Below, piece by piece: positions 15,325-23,744 of a stretch of DNA of 32,308 nucleotides. The DNA is taken from NCBI GenBank assembly GCA_030152585.1, contig JASLJC010000010.1, positions 1-32,308 on the forward strand, written 5' to 3'. A program made the position numbers and the translations under genes. The notes beneath the pieces were generated by a model. It saw only the letters and a program-made list of their open reading frames with translations. It had not been told where the DNA came from and made no database searches. Numbering within the stretch: position 1 is the stretch's first letter; the number at the start of each line of letters is the position of its first letter. The stretch is from Savagea sp. GTDB lineage: Bacteria; Bacillota; Bacilli; Bacillales_A; Planococcaceae.

Positions 15325-15390
15325 AAATTGGAGTCTTCTCTTTTCAGAGAAAACCCGTGTAATACCACCTTTCATCGTATAGATTGCAAA

Positions 15391-15426
15391 AATGAGGACG
15401 AAACGTTTAAACGTTTCGTCTCTTTT
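15391..15426 (-). terminator. Intercistronic hairpin between binding protein and permease genes
   Basis: Positions 15397-15420 form a perfect 24-bp palindrome (arms GACGAAACGTTT and AAACGTTTCGTC), three bases after a run of As and immediately downstream of the binding-protein stop codon; minus-strand transcripts then continue CTCATTTTT. It probably acts as a partial terminator or 3' stabiliser, giving more binding protein than permease. Confidence 0.7.
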
Positions 15427-16440
15427 TTATAACGATTGTTTTACTTTTTCAGCAATGTTTTCAGGAACCCAAGTTGTCCAGATTTCTTCGTGTTCTTTCA
15501 TCCACCAAATCGCGGCTTCATCTGGATCTACGCCATTTTGTTCCATATAATCTAATGCTTTTTCTGTTAAATCGTTGCTCGTTTCATATTGTTGTAAAAA
15601 TTCGAATACGTCTGGTGCTTGTTTCGGGAAGTCTTCATGGACAGCAATGACGACATCATTCGGTGGGAAAGCGGTACTGAAATCTTTTTCCCATTGTTCT
15701 TTATCGTAAGGTGCTTCTTCTAACAATGTTAAGTCATAACTTGCTGTTACCCATGTAGGAGACCAATAATAGCCAACCCATGCATCCCCTTGTTTATAAG
15801 CAGATTCTAACGAAGCGACGATTGCCGCATCAGAACCCGGTGCTAAGTAGTTGAAATGTTCATCTAAGCCGTATGATTTCACTTTTTCAGCTAAATGTTC
15901 ACTTACAATCCAACTAGACGGAGCACCGATAATACGTCCTTTATTTTTATCTTCAGGGTCTTGGAATAATTCAGGGTACTTTTCTAAATCCGCAACTGTT
16001 TTTAAATCAGGCGCTAACGGTGCAATGCCTTTTTCTTGATCGCCTTCAATGACATATGTCGGAACGTATAAGCCTTGTGTATTGTCATCGAAGTTCGTAT
16101 TTGCCCGAACAATTTGTTCGCGCGATAACGCTTTTTCATAAATATCTTTTAAATTATCGGTCCATACTTCCATATAGACATGTAAATCACCTTGTTGAAG
16201 TGCTTGGAATGTAGCCGTTGACGTTCCGTTTGTGACGTCTGTTTTGTAACCGTATCCATCTTCTACAATTTTTTGAGCGATACTGTTATGGACACGTATA
16301 CTGTCCCAACCAGCATCGGCAAAAGTAATCGTTTCGAGCGGTTGTACTTCGCCATCTTTTTTCGTATCGTTTCCACAAGCTGCGAGAACGACAAAAAGAC
16401 TTATTGTTGCGATGAACAGTAAGCTTCGTTTCATATTCAT
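15427..16440 (-). CDS. Glycine betaine-type ABC transporter substrate-binding lipoprotein (OpuAC/ProX family)
   Basis: First gene of the operon. Signal peptide with lipobox LAAC (C22), so it is anchored to the outer face of the membrane. The mature part begins ETITFADAGWDSIRVHNSIA, the OpuAC-type ligand-binding domain; aromatic residues that could box a quaternary ammonium group are frequent (for example YMEVWTDN, GYYWSPTW, IWWMKEH). Start ATG 16440 gives a normal signal peptide; AAAGGA is 12 bp upstream, a little far, and ATG 16434 is possible. 337 aa. The ligand may be glycine betaine, carnitine, choline or proline betaine; sequence reading cannot tell which. Confidence 0.9.
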   Translation of the reverse strand: MNMKRSLLFIATISLFVVLAACGNDTKKDGEVQPLETITFADAGWDSIRVHNSIAQKIVEDGYGYKTDVTNGTSTATFQALQQGDLHVYMEVWTDNLKDIYEKALSREQIVRANTNFDDNTQGLYVPTYVIEGDQEKGIAPLAPDLKTVADLEKYPELFQDPEDKNKGRIIGAPSSWIVSEHLAEKVKSYGLDEHFNYLAPGSDAAIVASLESAYKQGDAWVGYYWSPTWVTASYDLTLLEEAPYDKEQWEKDFSTAFPPNDVVIAVHEDFPKQAPDVFEFLQQYETSNDLTEKALDYMEQNGVDPDEAAIWWMKEHEEIWTTWVPENIAEKVKQSL

Positions 16441-16470
16441 AGTGATCGAACATCCTTTCAAATTTTAATA

Positions 16471-16508
16471 TGCGCTTAAAATAAATGAATGACTGTGCGC
16501 TTTAAATA
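16471..16508. repeat. Direct repeat upstream of the opu operon
   Basis: TGCGCTTAAAATA (16471-16483) and TGCGCTTTAAATA (16496-16508), 12 of 13 identical and 25 bp apart start to start, in the leader/promoter region of the minus-strand opu genes. The spacing suggests two sites on nearly the same side of the helix (about 2.4 turns). No known operator recognised. Confidence 0.45.
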
Positions 16509-16576
16509 GAGGGAGTACGTTTTTAATCGTACATGAAGGAAAAACATAAAGCAAATTACTAGAAATATATACACAA

Positions 16577-16607
16577 AAAGGAAGAGTGTCGAATACTCTT
16601 CTTTTTT
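16577..16607. terminator. Hairpin between divergent opu and cbpB genes
   Basis: GAAGAGT (16581-16587) pairs with ACTCTTC (16595-16601), with A-run on the left and T-run on the right, so it has terminator form in both directions. Neither flanking gene ends here; both point away. It could insulate the two promoters or be an attenuator in the cbpB leader. Confidence 0.6.
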
Positions 16608-16657
16608 AGACTTATGATATGATAAAGGTAAAGACAATGAGGAGAGGAGTTACTTTT

Positions 16658-17095
16658 ATGATATCTTCAACGAAACGGGATTTTTTATCGGCACCTATCG
16701 AACAATACTTAATATCGTCTGAAAAAGTAGCGCACGTTCAAATCGGAAATTATGCGGAACATGCGCTACTCATTTTGACAAAAAGCGGTTATTCTGCGAT
16801 TCCTGTACTAGATGAACAATATCGTTTAGAAGGGCTCATCAGTTTAGGTATGATCATGGACCAAATTTTAGGGTTAGAAAGAATAGAGTATGATAAATTA
16901 GCGAATTTAAAAGTAGATGATGTGATGCATGCAGACATCCCTTATTTAACAACGACAGATCCCTTCCAAAAAGGTTTAGACTTACTCGTTGATCATACGT
17001 TTTTATGTGTCGTCGACGAAAATCGCAAATTTGCAGGTATTTTAACACGCCGTGTCATGTTGAAAAAATTTAAAAAATATATTTACACGACGTAA
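16658..17095 (+). CDS. cbpB: CBS-domain c-di-AMP-binding protein CbpB (YkuL/DarB)
   Basis: 145 aa, two CBS domains and nothing else: first about residues 12-75 (APIEQYLISSEKVAHVQIGN, then GYSAIPVLDEQYRLEGLIS), second about 80-142 (VDDVMHADIPYLTTTDPFQK to FAGILTRRVMLKKF). Known relatives bind c-di-AMP and, when free of it, activate the stringent-response enzyme Rel and pyruvate carboxylase in B. subtilis. Start ATG 16658 has GGAGAGGAG 8 bp upstream; the longer frame from 16619 begins within the likely promoter. ccpC follows it directly in B. subtilis; here an MFS gene lies between, which supports the identification by synteny. Confidence 0.88.
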   Translation: MISSTKRDFLSAPIEQYLISSEKVAHVQIGNYAEHALLILTKSGYSAIPVLDEQYRLEGLISLGMIMDQILGLERIEYDKLANLKVDDVMHADIPYLTTTDPFQKGLDLLVDHTFLCVVDENRKFAGILTRRVMLKKFKKYIYTT

Positions 17096-17112
17096 CGAAA
17101 GGAGCGACTGTT

Positions 17113-18591
17113 TTGACGAATACGAAACGTCGACTCGTCTTCATATCTGTATTAATTGCGATGTTTATTAGTGCCGTTGAAGCGACCATTGTAACGACTG
17201 CGATGCCATCGATTGCTGCATCGCTCGGTAGTTTTTCTCGATATAGTTGGATATTTTCATCTTATTTATTAATGAGTACGGTAACGGTTCTAATTTACGG
17301 AAAGTTAGCAGACTTATACGGTCGAAAGCCTATATTTTTAATCGGGGTGACGATATTTACACTCGGTTCATTTGGAGCAGGTTTTTCGATGACGATGGAG
17401 TGGTTAATCTTTTTCCGGTTCATTCAAGGAATTGGTGCGGGAGCAGTAGCGCCGATTGCAACGACAATTGTCGGAGATTTGTATTCGTTGGAAGAACGAG
17501 CAAAAGTTCAAGGTTATATGTCGAGTGTATGGGGAATATCCGCGATTGTCGGCCCGGCGATTGGAGGGTTAATCGTTCAATATTGGACGTGGCAATATAT
17601 TTTTTGGATTAATATTCCACTCGGTATTTTGGCAATGATCGGTGTCTTTTTGTTTTTAGAAGAAGAACAGCCGAAACGTACCGTTTCAATCGATTACAAA
17701 GGGGCGATTGCCTCTGCTATTTTTATCGGGACGTTTATCGTCTGGCTGACAGAAGGTAGTCAACAATTTGGATATTTTGATATTGTTGGAATTACGCTAC
17801 TCTTCGTGAGTATCGTAAGTTTTATTCTTTTTTTAGTCATCGAAAAACGAGCACAATCTCCTGTTGTACCGCTGGAAGTTTGGCGTCATCCGACGATTTT
17901 TTATACGAATATCGTTACTTTTTTAACAGGGATGATTTTAATTGCGGTGTCGTCTTATTTACCGACGTATGTGACGGGTGTCATGACTGAAAAAGCGATT
18001 GTTGCAGGCTTCACACTTACAGCGATGTCGATCGGTTGGCCTCTTGCATCTACGATTGCGGGACATTTATTAATTCGTTTCGGCGTTCGACCGATTGCAT
18101 TAGTAGGTGGTCTTCATTTAGTCATCGGTGTTAGCTTATTGCTCTTTTTAACGAGTGCAACGTCTCCATTATATGTCGCTTTCAGTAGTTTTATTATCGG
18201 AGTCGGTATGGGGCTTACGAGTACATCGTTTATTATTTCTATTCAAAGTGCTGTACCGTATGAAATGCGAGGAGCAGCAACCGCTTCAAATATGTTTATG
18301 CGCAATTTAGGAAATACACTCGGTGCATCGTTGTTCGGTGCAATTTTAATGCGCGCTTTAATGAAACAACTACAGTCAACGCCATACGATATGAATGACG
18401 CAAACGTCATCTTATCAACAGCGAGTCGACAATCAGTGAATGAAGAGAAATTGTTACTTTTGCAACAGGCGATGCATATGAGTTTGCAATATGTGTTTAG
18501 TGGAATGTTACTCGTCGCATGTATCGCTTTCTTCATATTATTTAAATTGCCGAAAGGAAAGGTCATCGTTCATGACAGCAACAGAACTTGA
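17113..18591 (+). CDS. MFS exporter, DHA2 / EmrB-QacA family (14 TM)
   Basis: Proton-driven drug or metabolite exporter with 492 aa and about 14 hydrophobic segments. MFS motif A is GKLADLYGRKP after helix 2, and motif C is GISAIVGPAIGG in helix 5, the mark of drug:H+ antiporters. The N-terminus has the DHA2 motif VEATIVTTAMPSIA. The start is a TTG (17113) with AAAGGAG upstream, 17 bp after cbpB. The 3' end overlaps ccpC by 20 bp. Compared with B. subtilis it is an insertion between cbpB and ccpC. Substrate unknown; overlap with a citrate-sensing regulator makes regulation by or transport linked to CcpC ligands conceivable but unproven. Confidence 0.9.
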   Translation: MTNTKRRLVFISVLIAMFISAVEATIVTTAMPSIAASLGSFSRYSWIFSSYLLMSTVTVLIYGKLADLYGRKPIFLIGVTIFTLGSFGAGFSMTMEWLIFFRFIQGIGAGAVAPIATTIVGDLYSLEERAKVQGYMSSVWGISAIVGPAIGGLIVQYWTWQYIFWINIPLGILAMIGVFLFLEEEQPKRTVSIDYKGAIASAIFIGTFIVWLTEGSQQFGYFDIVGITLLFVSIVSFILFLVIEKRAQSPVVPLEVWRHPTIFYTNIVTFLTGMILIAVSSYLPTYVTGVMTEKAIVAGFTLTAMSIGWPLASTIAGHLLIRFGVRPIALVGGLHLVIGVSLLLFLTSATSPLYVAFSSFIIGVGMGLTSTSFIISIQSAVPYEMRGAATASNMFMRNLGNTLGASLFGAILMRALMKQLQSTPYDMNDANVILSTASRQSVNEEKLLLLQQAMHMSLQYVFSGMLLVACIAFFILFKLPKGKVIVHDSNRT

Positions 18592-19486
18592 AATTATCGT
18601 CGCTTTAGCTGAAGAAGGAAATATGCGAAAAGCGGCGGAACGTTTATTTTTATCTCAGCCAGCCTTATCCCAACGTTTACGTTCAATTGAAAAAACGTGG
18701 GGGAGTAAATTGTTTATTCGTTCTCAAAAAGGACTCGAACCGACAAGTGCAGGAGAACTCGTAATTCAATTCGCAAAAGAGACATTACAAGCACAAGAAG
18801 AAACGTTTGAAATGATCGCTTCACTAGAAGATCGGGTACACGGAACGTTGAAAATTGCCTGCGCTACGATTGTTGGGCAGACGTGGCTTCCACAAGTGTT
18901 GAAAGAATACGTAAAAAAATACCCGGACGCTAAAATTTCACTTATGACAGGTTGGAGTTCAGAAATTGTGAAAGTGTTACATAAAGGAGAAGCGCATGTC
19001 GGTATCGTACGTGGTCAAGTTGATTGGAATAGCGAGAAAAAATATTTGTTTCGCGATCAACTGTATTTAGTAGATCGTTATATTGAACAGATGGATGAAG
19101 TAACGGATTCTCAACGTCCTTTTATTCAATTTAAAAGTGATTCGACGTATTATATGGAGATTGAACGATGGTGGCAAAAACATTTTTCTCAAAATCCAGG
19201 AAGGCAAATTACAGTCGATCAGATTGAAACGTGTAAACAACTTGCGTTAAACGGTATTGGTTATGCTATTTTGCCATCGATTACGTTAAGTGGAGAAGAA
19301 GATGTGCATATGATTCCACTTGTTAATCAAGAAGAAGAGTTTGAACTTACTCGTGATACGTGGTTAATCGGTTATGAATCGGCTTTTGAGTTGAAACAAG
19401 TGCAAGCGTTTGGTGAAGTTGTCATGAAACATGCAGCACAACTTCGTCAAAAGTTAGAAGAAGATGAACAGCAATACAATTTATAA
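18572..19486 (+). CDS. ccpC: LysR-family regulator CcpC (citrate-responsive repressor of TCA genes)
   Basis: 304 aa. The N-terminal winged helix-turn-helix reads LEIIVALAEEGNMRKAAERL then FLSQPALSQRLRSIEKTWGS, followed by the linker helix and a periplasmic-binding-like effector domain. Segments such as KISLMTGWSSEIVK, VGIVRGQVDW, PFIQFKSDSTYY and VDQIETCKQLALNGIGYAIL look like CcpC, which represses citB and citZ in B. subtilis and responds to citrate. Synteny (downstream of cbpB) agrees. Start ATG 18572 with AAAGGAAAGG; the frame is open back to 18491 inside the MFS gene. A two-way terminator follows at 19628. Confidence 0.83.
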   Translation: MTATELEIIVALAEEGNMRKAAERLFLSQPALSQRLRSIEKTWGSKLFIRSQKGLEPTSAGELVIQFAKETLQAQEETFEMIASLEDRVHGTLKIACATIVGQTWLPQVLKEYVKKYPDAKISLMTGWSSEIVKVLHKGEAHVGIVRGQVDWNSEKKYLFRDQLYLVDRYIEQMDEVTDSQRPFIQFKSDSTYYMEIERWWQKHFSQNPGRQITVDQIETCKQLALNGIGYAILPSITLSGEEDVHMIPLVNQEEEFELTRDTWLIGYESAFELKQVQAFGEVVMKHAAQLRQKLEEDEQQYNL

Positions 19487-19627
19487 TGCTACGACAATTG
19501 AAAAGAATCTTTTTTATCTACACCATTTCGTACGGATTTGCGGATGGTTAACTCAAACTGTAAGCTCTTCCAATGTCGTATACATACGTGTGGGATCGTG
19601 TAAAAACCTCAATATAGGATAGAACTT

Positions 19628-19663
19628 GAAAAGACAGACGGATGTTAAACCGTCTGTCTTTTC
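19628..19663. terminator. Two-way terminator between ccpC and potD
   Basis: A 14-bp perfect stem (19628-19641 with 19650-19663), loop ATGTTAAA, As before and Ts after. The potD stop codon (19664-19662) lies on the arm itself, so potD ends inside its own terminator. Confidence 0.88.
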
Positions 19664-20747
19664 AGGATGAGTGAGTCATTAAATTGATTTTCCATCGTAA
19701 AAAATATTCATTGTACATTGCGATATTATCGTGACCGAGGAAGCGATAGACTTCTAAATGTTCTCGTGCTTTTTCATTCGGATAAAATCGTTCATCATGT
19801 GCAATATGAGGATCAATGAGATCGAGTGCACTTTTATTTGGCGTCGCATATCCGACGTATTCTGCATTCATCGCTGCGATATCAGGTCGGAGTAAAAAGT
19901 TAATAAAAGTATGTGCTCCTTCGATATTTTTCGCTGTTTTTGGAATGACGATATTATCAAACCAAATATTCGATCCACTTTCGGGTACTTGGAAGTCAAT
20001 CGACTCGTTTTCATCTAACATATCGACGACTTGACCACTCCACGTAATCGCAGCGGCAGCTTCACCGTGAATCATTAATTGAGTCACTTCATCTCCAATC
20101 ACTGCTTTCACGTTCGGTAATAGTTCATTCATTTTTTGAAAAGCTTCGTGAACGTCAGCATGATTTGTTTCATTTAATGAACGTCCATTTGTATTTAAAC
20201 CGACGCCAATTACTTCACGTGCACTATCGACGACGATAATATCTTGTCGTAAACGCTCATCCCACAATTGGTCCCATGAATGAAAGTCAAGGTCTTCTGG
20301 TATTAAATCTTTGTTAAAAGCGATACCGACGGTTCCCCAAAAATAAGGAATTGAATACTCATTGTTCGGATCAAATGACCAATCTAAAAAATAAGGATCG
20401 ACATGTTGTAAGTTTGGTAGTTTCGTATGATCAATCGGTAGTAGCAAATCTAATTCTTTCATCATTTCAATCATATATTCTGAAGGAACAGCAACATCGT
20501 ATGTCGTTCCACCTTGTTCAATTTTTGCTTTCATACCTTCGTTTGAGTCAAACGTTTCGTAAATGACGCGGATATTCGTCTCTTTTTCAAATTGATCGAT
20601 AATATCCGGATCGATATAATCTCCCCAATTGTACAACGTAATTGACGAATGACTAGCAGATTTTGTTGTGCTCATTTGGATAGATACGACAAGTAAGCCG
20701 ATTGCGACAGCTATAATGGCAATAAAACTTGCAGCTAAACGTTTCAT
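19662..20747 (-). CDS. potD: Spermidine/putrescine ABC transporter substrate-binding protein PotD
   Basis: Extracytoplasmic polyamine-binding protein, 361 aa. Typical PotD segments: ITLYNWGDYIDPDIIDQFEK, YETFDSNEGMKAKIEQGGTT, YDVAVPSEYMIEMM, IPYFWGTVGIAFN and SGSNIWFDNIVIPKTAKN. Acidic and aromatic residues for amine binding are in these blocks. The N-terminus has a hydrophobic segment (residues 5-22) but no lipobox cysteine, unlike most Firmicute binding proteins, so it may be anchored by an uncleaved segment or processed by signal peptidase I. Last gene of potABCD, overlapping potC by 4 bp. Confidence 0.94.
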   Translation of the reverse strand: MKRLAASFIAIIAVAIGLLVVSIQMSTTKSASHSSITLYNWGDYIDPDIIDQFEKETNIRVIYETFDSNEGMKAKIEQGGTTYDVAVPSEYMIEMMKELDLLLPIDHTKLPNLQHVDPYFLDWSFDPNNEYSIPYFWGTVGIAFNKDLIPEDLDFHSWDQLWDERLRQDIIVVDSAREVIGVGLNTNGRSLNETNHADVHEAFQKMNELLPNVKAVIGDEVTQLMIHGEAAAAITWSGQVVDMLDENESIDFQVPESGSNIWFDNIVIPKTAKNIEGAHTFINFLLRPDIAAMNAEYVGYATPNKSALDLIDPHIAHDERFYPNEKAREHLEVYRFLGHDNIAMYNEYFLRWKINLMTHSS

Positions 20748-21538
20748 GACGATGCTCCTTTCTCACGTGTTCGTGAACGAATGAGTTGGTAACCGATGAC
20801 GAGTAATACAGTGACGAAGAAAATAATGGCAGACAGTGCGTTGATCGTCAAGGAAACACCTGTTCGAGCCATTGAATAAATTTCGACAGAGAGGGTAGTG
20901 AAGCCGTTTCCTGTTACGAAAAATGTAACGGCAAAGTCATCGAGTGAATACGTGAGCGCTAAAAAGAATCCTGCCCATATACCCGGTTGGATAAAAGGCA
21001 AAATGACGTGGAATAAAACGTCTTTTGCATTCGCACCTAAATCGAGTGCAGCATCAATAAGTGTCGGACTCATATCGTATAGCTTCGGTAAAACCATTAA
21101 AACGACAATCGGTATACTAAAAGCGATATGAGAAAGTAAAACAGATACAAATCCGAGTCGAACGCCGAGAAATGTAAAGAGTATTAAAAAAGAAGCACCG
21201 ATAATGACATCTGGACTGACGATCAATACGTTATTGAAAGATAAATAAAGTGAACGTCGGCGCTTTTTTTTCGTGAAATAAATGGCTAGAGCGCCGATTA
21301 CCCCAAACAATGTTGCAACGACTGCAGATAATAAAGCGATGACGATTGTTTGTAATACGATGATGAGTAATCGTTTATCTTGAAATAGCTCGACGTAATG
21401 TGTCCACGAAAATTCATGGAAATTGGCCATTGAATTTCCGGAGTTAAATGAAAATAAAATTAAAAACGCAATCGGTGCATATAAAATGATGAAGACTCCG
21501 ATTAAATACGCTTTTTGTAGAGGTGTTAATGTTTTCAT
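20744..21538 (-). CDS. potC: Spermidine/putrescine ABC transporter permease PotC
   Basis: 264 aa, six predicted membrane segments. Coupling loop DAALDLGANAKDVLFHVILP then FIQPGIWAGFFLA has the EAA-loop glycine of binding-protein-dependent permeases. The N-terminal YLIGVFIILYAPIAFLILFS and WTHYVELFQD match PotC. It begins with ATGA overlap on potB and ends with ATGA overlap on potD, so translation of potBCD is coupled. Works as heterodimer with PotB in the cytoplasmic membrane. Confidence 0.94.
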   Translation of the reverse strand: MKTLTPLQKAYLIGVFIILYAPIAFLILFSFNSGNSMANFHEFSWTHYVELFQDKRLLIIVLQTIVIALLSAVVATLFGVIGALAIYFTKKKRRRSLYLSFNNVLIVSPDVIIGASFLILFTFLGVRLGFVSVLLSHIAFSIPIVVLMVLPKLYDMSPTLIDAALDLGANAKDVLFHVILPFIQPGIWAGFFLALTYSLDDFAVTFFVTGNGFTTLSVEIYSMARTGVSLTINALSAIIFFVTVLLVIGYQLIRSRTREKGASS

Positions 21539-22341
21539 CGAACGTCACCTTCTTTCGTCGTCGTTACTTTCATCACAATGAACATCGTCACAATTAAAAA
21601 TACTGCAATCGCTGATCCCATGCCCCAGTTTTGAGTGACGAGAAATTGTTGTTCAATTGCTGTACCAAGTGTCATCACACGGTTTCCAGCAATGAGTCGC
21701 GTCACCATGAAAAGAGACAGAGCAGGAATGAACGTTACTTGAATCCCTGCTTTTATTCCATCTGCTGTGAGTGGAATTATAATTTTGCGGAACGTTTCGG
21801 AACGACTCGCTCCTAAGTCACGTGCTGCTTCGATATACGTTGGATTTAATTGTTGAATCGCATTGAAAATCGGCAAAATCATAAATGGAATGAAAATATA
21901 GACAGCGACAAGTATGAAACTAAAACTTGTAAATAATAGTTGTGGGCTTTCTAATCCAAATGTCGCTACAACGGAAGCGATGATTCCATTTTTACTTAAA
22001 ATTCCGATAAATGCATATGTTTTTAACAACAAATTTAACCAAGAAGGAATAATAATAAAAAGTAACCAAATTTCTTTATATTTCGTTTTCGTTAATAAAT
22101 AAGCAGTCGGATACGCAATAAGTAACGTAATCGCCGTAATAAGAAAAGCATAAATGAAAGAATACAACGTTAAGGTTAAATACGTCGATGAGAAAAACTG
22201 AACGTAATTTTGTAACGTCCATTGTCCGTTGACATCGATGAACGAATAATAAGCAACTAAAACGATCGGAATAATGACGAATAATAAAATCCAGGCGACG
22301 TAAGGAATCGTGTAGAAACTTTTGAATCGTGATTTATACAT
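21535..22341 (-). CDS. potB: Spermidine/putrescine ABC transporter permease PotB
   Basis: 268 aa, six predicted membrane segments beginning YTIPYVAWILLFVIIPIVLV. PotB-type blocks: WTLQNYVQFF, PTAYLLTKTKYKEIWLLFII then IPSWLNLLLKTYAFIGILSK, and the coupling loop EAARDLGASRSETFRKIIIP. Start ATG 22341 has GGAGGGG six bases upstream, which lies inside the 3' end of potA (8-bp overlap). A longer frame starting at 22395 has no supporting site and lies within potA. Confidence 0.94.
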   Translation of the reverse strand: MYKSRFKSFYTIPYVAWILLFVIIPIVLVAYYSFIDVNGQWTLQNYVQFFSSTYLTLTLYSFIYAFLITAITLLIAYPTAYLLTKTKYKEIWLLFIIIPSWLNLLLKTYAFIGILSKNGIIASVVATFGLESPQLLFTSFSFILVAVYIFIPFMILPIFNAIQQLNPTYIEAARDLGASRSETFRKIIIPLTADGIKAGIQVTFIPALSLFMVTRLIAGNRVMTLGTAIEQQFLVTQNWGMGSAIAVFLIVTMFIVMKVTTTKEGDVR

Positions 22342-23431
22342 CGCTATCCCCTCCGTAGGTCTCCATGCGCAAGTCGAAAGCTTCTTCTGATTCATTCAGT
22401 CGCATAATATGTAAGTCCTCGGGAGTGAAAGATAAGCCGATTACTTCACCTACTTCCGATTTTTGTGTCGAATGAACGAGCCATTTATTACCGTTATCAT
22501 CTTGTGTTAAAAATTCGTAATGGACACCTCGAAACAGTTGAGAAATGACTGTAACATTGACATTGCCTTGCGCAGCAGACGTAATTTTTAAATCTTCTGG
22601 TCGAATGACGACTTCTACTTTTTCATTCGGCTGGAGTCCACCGTCAACACAAGGAAATTCCCGTCCGTTAAATCGTACGACGTAGTCTTCTACCATTTCT
22701 CCTGGTATAATATTCGATTGTCCAATAAAACTTGCAACGAATCGATTAATCGGTTCATCATAAATGTCAAGAGGCGTACCAGATTGTGCGATTTGTCCGT
22801 CTTGAATAACGAAAATTTCATCGCTCATCGCCAGTGCTTCCTCTTGGTCATGTGTGACAAAGACGAATGTTTTTCCGAGCTTCTGTTGTAAAGCTCTTAA
22901 TTCGCTTTGCATAGCTGTTCGTAATTTCAAGTCGAGTGCAGACAATGGTTCATCTAATAAAATAAGGTCCGGTTCATTGACGATCGCTCGTGCAATTGCG
23001 ACACGTTGACGTTGTCCACCTGACATGTCTTGAATTTCACGCGATGCAAACCCTTCTAAACTAACAAAACGTAATGCTTCTTCTACTCGTCTTTTTACTT
23101 CTGCTTCTTTCACTTTTTGAATACGTAATCCAAACGCTACGTTTTCAAAAACATTTAAATGTGGAAATAGCGCATAATCTTGAAAAACAGTATTGACGGG
23201 TCTTTCATTAGGTGCAAGTCCGTTCATACATTTTCCATCGATATAAACTTCTCCTTCTGTCGGCTGTAAAAAACCAGCGATGAGACGTAAAATTGTCGTC
23301 TTTCCACAACCAGAAGGCCCGAGTAACGTATAAAATTTTCCTCTTTCTAATTCAAAGTTAATATTACGTAAAATATAGTCGTTATCGTGATAACGTAACG
23401 AAACGTCGTTAAATTGAACGATCGTCGTCAT
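22334..23431 (-). CDS. potA: Spermidine/putrescine ABC transporter ATPase PotA
   Basis: 365 aa. ATPase domain with Walker A GPSGCGKTT, Q-loop NTVFQDYALFPHLNV, signature MSGGQRQR, Walker B LILLDEPLSALD and switch FVTHDQEEA, then a C-terminal TOBE-type regulatory domain (about residues 265-350) including VVIRPEDLKI. Start ATG 23431 has GGGAGGGG. First gene of the operon. It has its own promoter (23541-23514). B. subtilis lacks this operon in the ccpC-ykuU interval, so its location here is a lineage feature. Confidence 0.95.
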   Translation of the reverse strand: MTTIVQFNDVSLRYHDNDYILRNINFELERGKFYTLLGPSGCGKTTILRLIAGFLQPTEGEVYIDGKCMNGLAPNERPVNTVFQDYALFPHLNVFENVAFGLRIQKVKEAEVKRRVEEALRFVSLEGFASREIQDMSGGQRQRVAIARAIVNEPDLILLDEPLSALDLKLRTAMQSELRALQQKLGKTFVFVTHDQEEALAMSDEIFVIQDGQIAQSGTPLDIYDEPINRFVASFIGQSNIIPGEMVEDYVVRFNGREFPCVDGGLQPNEKVEVVIRPEDLKITSAAQGNVNVTVISQLFRGVHYEFLTQDDNGNKWLVHSTQKSEVGEVIGLSFTPEDLHIMRLNESEEAFDLRMETYGGDSDV

Positions 23432-23513
23432 GACAATCCCCTCCCTTAAATAGTCTGTTTACATATTCCCTTTCTTTTCCTTACAAAACGAAGAAGAAGA
23501 GAAGTGCTATTAA

Positions 23514-23541
23514 ATTATACAAAATAAGTTATGAAAAGCAA
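23514..23541 (-). promoter_or_regulatory. SigA-type promoter of potABCD
   Basis: Minus strand -35 TTGCTT (23541-23536), 16-bp spacer, -10 TATAAT (23519-23514), giving a leader of about 75 nt before potA. Confidence 0.65.
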
Positions 23542-23744
23542 TCATTTTTGAAGAAGAAAAGATAGAAGGGTTAAATAGCGAGAACCCCTTTCATATGTAT
23601 AGTTGAAGTTTGTACTGAAAAGGGCGAAAAAATGAAAGAAGAGGTGAGAAAAGAAGAAATGAACCCGTTCAAATAGGTAAAAAAGATAAAACTATGTTAT
23701 AGTTTGTCTAAGACGTGACATTTTTTCGTCTAAAAATATCTACT

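Noticed and set aside
18491..18571. Upstream extension of ccpC frame
   Set aside because: Lies within the MFS gene, has no ribosome site, and the conserved LysR N-terminus begins at 18572.
23632..23676. 14-codon frame MKEEVRKEEMNPFK in the potA-peroxiredoxin gap
   Set aside because: Too short, no clear promoter or terminator around it.
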